Shown: in pieces, positions 61,646 through 64,000 of the stretch | Position numbering within the stretch: the stretch's first letter is position 1 | Layout of the letters: the number at the start of each line of letters is the position of its first letter | Origin: Ignavibacteria bacterium | Lineage (GTDB): Bacteria; Bacteroidota; Ignavibacteria; Kapaibacteriales; Kapaibacteriaceae | Reading direction: 5' to 3' | DNA length: 64,000 bases | Assembly: GCA_947495975.1 (NCBI GenBank) | Contig: CANMBE010000004.1 | Span: 1-64,000, forward strand | Position numbers and translations under genes: made by a program | Notes under the pieces: model-generated | Database searches by the model: none | Told to the model about the DNA's origin: nothing | What the model saw: only the letters and a program-made list of their open reading frames with translations

Positions 61646-62502
61646 CTCTCTTTCCCGAGCAAAACCAAATACTGATAAACCGTAGCGGTGAAGAAATTCA
61701 CACAACGCTCACAGTTCCTGAGCCAACGAGGCAGAAAGCGCCGCTGCTTATCATACTTCACGGGTTCAAAGGATTTCGCAATTATAGTTTCTTTCCATGG
61801 ATGGCTCAATATGCTGCCACTCAAGGAATGATTGCCGTTAGATTCTGTTTCTCAAGAAATGGAATGAATGGCACGTCATGGTTGGTTCAGGATCCTGCGG
61901 CTTTTGCAAGGAACACTATATCTCATGAGGCTGATGATGTACATGATGTAGTGCAGCTGATACGGGAACATGCAAACTTTGCGTCCATTCGCGAACAATG
62001 GGACGGCAGACTTTTTCTCATTGGCCACTCTCGTGGTGGTGGCATTGCTCAAATTGTTGCTCGCGAATTACAAGCGAAGAAAAATGTTGATCTCGTCCGG
62101 ACTGCGGCCTTAAACAGCGTAGGCACGTGGGTTCGCTGGACCCCTCGCCAACGAGAAGAATGGGTAAAAACAGGATTTATTACTGTGCTGAACGAGAGAA
62201 CGAAACAAGAACTGCGCATGGAGCTGTCTTACCTCAACGATATCGAGCAAAACAATGATCGATTATCTTTAGACCAAGCAGCTCGATCCCTCGGAACAAC
62301 GCTTGCCTACATTCATTCAGGAAGTGATCTTACTGTGCCAATTGTAGAGATCAGAGCATCACGAGTTCGGACGGCAACAGAAGCCCCATTCATCATCATA
62401 CCCAATACAACACATACCTTTGGCATGACGCATCCGGTTGATAGAATCACCCGTGGATTTGTAGATGCGATGCATGCAAGTTTTTCCTGGTTGCTCCAAT
62501 GA
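61642..62502 (+). CDS. alpha/beta-hydrolase (serine esterase-like)
   Basis: 286 residues with the alpha/beta-hydrolase fold: oxyanion 'LIILHGFKGFRNYSFF', nucleophile elbow 'LFLIGHSRGGGIAQ' (G-x-S-x-G with Ser in HSR), acid 'IHSGSDLTVPI', and His in 'IPNTTHTFGMTHP'. 'RSGEEIHTTLTVPE' at the start is common to dienelactone-hydrolase/prolyl-oligopeptidase-like proteins. No signal peptide, so cytoplasmic. Substrate unknown. Overlaps trmD and the next gene by ATGA at both ends. Confidence 0.86.
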   Translation: MTLFPEQNQILINRSGEEIHTTLTVPEPTRQKAPLLIILHGFKGFRNYSFFPWMAQYAATQGMIAVRFCFSRNGMNGTSWLVQDPAAFARNTISHEADDVHDVVQLIREHANFASIREQWDGRLFLIGHSRGGGIAQIVARELQAKKNVDLVRTAALNSVGTWVRWTPRQREEWVKTGFITVLNERTKQELRMELSYLNDIEQNNDRLSLDQAARSLGTTLAYIHSGSDLTVPIVEIRASRVRTATEAPFIIIPNTTHTFGMTHPVDRITRGFVDAMHASFSWLLQ

Positions 62503-62927
62503 TTCGCCTTGCCGGTTTCTCTTTTTTCTTTGTGCTTACAATTGTAGGCTGTGAATTGTTTGAGGTGGGAGGGGGCTCTCGGAAGCCTCTACCAATAGAA
62601 CGAAGCCAACGATCATCGCCGGGCGTTGTGCTTTTGTTTACATCAGAACTTGATAGTGGGAACACGGCTGCTGCCACAGAGCTTATGCTCCATCCGTCCG
62701 GCCGACAGCTCCTAGCCGTGGAGAAGTTTGAATTGGCAGACGATCTATTACGCTGGAAGGCAATAATGGCACAAAAGCCAATATCGGAAACGGTAGTTGA
62801 TACGATTTCAGACAACTCACATACCGTGCGCATCACGCTTGACTATTTGCGCGTTATGCAGTTCACAACTCTTCGTACGCAGAACCTCTGGTATGTAACT
62901 CGAATTCAGGACGCTTCGAAACGCTAG
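62499..62927 (+). CDS. small lipoprotein of unknown function
   Basis: 142 residues, lipoprotein signal MIRLAGFSFFFVLTIVGC (lipobox TIVGC). The mature part ('SPGVVLLFTSELDSGNTAAATELM' core 'VVLLFTSELDSGNTAAA', 'RITLDYLRVMQFTTLRT', 'NLWYVTRI') has the length and pattern of a small DUF4878/NTF2-like exported domain, but I am not certain. Coupled by ATGA to the hydrolase and last of the run starting at rimM. Confidence 0.7.
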   Translation: MIRLAGFSFFFVLTIVGCELFEVGGGSRKPLPIERSQRSSPGVVLLFTSELDSGNTAAATELMLHPSGRQLLAVEKFELADDLLRWKAIMAQKPISETVVDTISDNSHTVRITLDYLRVMQFTTLRTQNLWYVTRIQDASKR

Positions 62928-62934
62928 CTCCTCA

Positions 62935-63999
62935 TTATCGAGCAATTACCACCGTCTTCATGGTAGCCACGCCATTGGCAATGGCACGAAGTGTGTATAC
63001 GCCTTGCGGAATATTTGACGTTGTAAGTGAAATACGGCTTGCAGAGCCTGGAACAACAAACGTCCGTAGTGGCTCGATGACCTGCTCACCTGCAACATTC
63101 AATAGATCAACGTCAACGCTCGATGGCTTTTCAACTTCTACGCTGACGATTACTCTGTCATTTGCAGGGTTTGGCATTATGCCCGTTCGAACAACGAAGG
63201 GCAGGTTCTCTTCAACGCCATTTGCTGGGTCAAGATGACGGTGGACAGGACCACCCGTGGGCGCTATGAAGACGTCATTAAACCTCGTTGCTACAACACC
63301 AGTTGCAGATCCATCACCAGCTACACCATCGGTTACAACAACAAACGACTCTCCAAAGTTTGTGCCTCTAAATGGCCCGGAATTCTTTTCCGTTGCTACC
63401 CACATATCGCCATTAGGTCCAAAGGAAATCGCTGAAATGCGATTGTTCGTTACATCTCTGTTATCCCAACCATTGAGCAGATAGGACCACGTCTCGCCAT
63501 CATTTGTTGATTTGATGACAACTGCGTTTGTTGTCTTTGCGGAACCAGGAAGAGCGTTACGGCCCACATAGAGGTTACCATTTACATCGGATGCAAAGGT
63601 CCGGTAGAGGTCATCACTTTCATTTGAATTGCCGTCTCCATTATCAATGCGTTTCCACACTTTACCACTATCAATGCTGCGGAACAGCCCCTTGTTATAT
63701 GCTACTGAAACAAACATTTTGTTTGAATTTGGAGATAAAAAGACCTCGAACAGTGAGGACGTTGCCCCAGGTAATGCAGTAAGTGGAATGGCGATAAAGG
63801 AATTTCCACCGTCATTTGAAAACTGAGCTCTCAAATTGGCCGCTCCTGCATCAATACCCACAAAAACCTGCGTTTCGCCTACGTCAGGAGTTTTTGTGTC
63901 TACAGTAATCCTTGAGTTTGGTCCAATCGTAATCCCAACATTGAGTTTTTGCCATGTTTGTCCGTCGTTCGTTGAACGCAGCACACCGATGCCGTTCAC
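62935..63999 (-). CDS. secreted Asp-box (BNR/sortilin-like) propeller with T9SS tail, 5' end outside window
   Basis: 354 residues are visible; the start lies beyond the right edge. Asp-box repeats of the S-x-D-x-G-x-T-W type are seen: 'LRSTNDGQTWQKLNV', 'QFSNDGGNSFIAIPL', 'FRSIDSGKVWKRID', 'IKSTNDGETWSYLL'. Between them are 'SAISFGPNGDMWVATE' lines. The last ~85 residues ('GIMPNPANDRVIVSVEVE' ... 'IPQGVYTLRAIANGVATMKTVVIAR', core 'PQGVYTLRAIANGVA') are a complete T9SS sorting domain. Likely a surface glycan-related or matrix protein; no catalytic residues seen. Confidence 0.88.
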   Translation of the reverse strand: MNGIGVLRSTNDGQTWQKLNVGITIGPNSRITVDTKTPDVGETQVFVGIDAGAANLRAQFSNDGGNSFIAIPLTALPGATSSLFEVFLSPNSNKMFVSVAYNKGLFRSIDSGKVWKRIDNGDGNSNESDDLYRTFASDVNGNLYVGRNALPGSAKTTNAVVIKSTNDGETWSYLLNGWDNRDVTNNRISAISFGPNGDMWVATEKNSGPFRGTNFGESFVVVTDGVAGDGSATGVVATRFNDVFIAPTGGPVHRHLDPANGVEENLPFVVRTGIMPNPANDRVIVSVEVEKPSSVDVDLLNVAGEQVIEPLRTFVVPGSASRISLTTSNIPQGVYTLRAIANGVATMKTVVIAR

Positions 64000-64000
64000 G

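Overview
The window is one contiguous piece of bacterial chromosome of intermediate GC, packed with genes on both strands. I see no insertion sequence, prophage, CRISPR array or rRNA operon. Several signs point to the Bacteroidota/Chlorobi/Kapabacteria side of the tree. Secreted proteins end in type IX secretion (T9SS)-like sorting tails (clearest at 2373-6677, 27424-28860 and 62935-63999). The primary sigma factor is the short form, and some genes have a TAnnTTTG -7 element upstream. The gene at 20644-21906 belongs to a family I know mainly from Bacteroidota. Naming the phylum is inference; no rRNA is present to prove it.

Layout. 1-9.8 kb: N-terminus of an Mrr-type restriction protein cut by the window edge, tspO, an unrecognised gene, a 1434-residue DUF11/T9SS surface protein, a beta-helix protein, an exported protein and a TPR protein. 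9.8-12.6 kb: three-gene proton-translocating transhydrogenase operon (pntA1-pntA2-pntB). 12.6-15.5 kb: DtxR/MntR-type regulator and an NRAMP transporter fused to a UspA domain, divergent from pnt across an operator-like dyad. 15.5-23.8 kb: RNase R, NlpC/P60 hydrolase, orphan solute-binding lipoprotein, the Bacteroidota 'AsnB-like' protein, CrtW-like ketolase, YbeY, Smg, tRNA-Arg(CCU). 24-32.8 kb: TlpA-like thioredoxin, VF530 protein, NADP-isocitrate dehydrogenase, secreted cyclophilin, DsbA-like and OsmC-like proteins, DEAD-box helicase, RGG/Q-rich DUF1801 protein. 32.8-39.5 kb: dapD with a ureohydrolase, an MFS permease, and ftsQ-ftsA-ftsZ separated from the rest of the division/cell-wall cluster. 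39.5-42.2 kb: DnaA-box cluster overlapping an SDR gene, then 3-hydroxyanthranilate dioxygenase and ACMS decarboxylase. 42.2-47.6 kb: tRNA-Ser(UGA), lipoproteins, beta-helix protein, APC permease, PD40 protein. 46.8-52 kb: overlapping ilvE-META-recG-queE-PD40 operon on the minus strand. 52-64 kb: DUF547 protein, panC, GNAT, dsbD, then a plus-strand series glyQS-ctpA, rpoD, rimM-trmD-hydrolase-lipoprotein, and a truncated Asp-box/T9SS protein.

Much of this is housekeeping: energy coupling through transhydrogenase and NADP-IDH, metal homeostasis, cell division, lysine, pantothenate and branched-chain amino-acid synthesis, queuosine, tRNA and ribosome maturation. The accessory part is secreted beta-rich and repeat proteins, as expected of a T9SS organism.

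No single cassette stands out as an obviously new defence or biosynthetic system. The most interesting structure lies in the DNA itself: (i) a cluster of DnaA boxes near 39.5-40.3 kb that may be a replication origin, (ii) a G-rich heptamer RGGGGCT spread through all frames and both strands, (iii) degenerate 8-bp-period repeats in three intergenic regions, one of them wrapped around a perfect 12-bp inverted repeat upstream of the isocitrate dehydrogenase gene. Counts were made by eye and are approximate.
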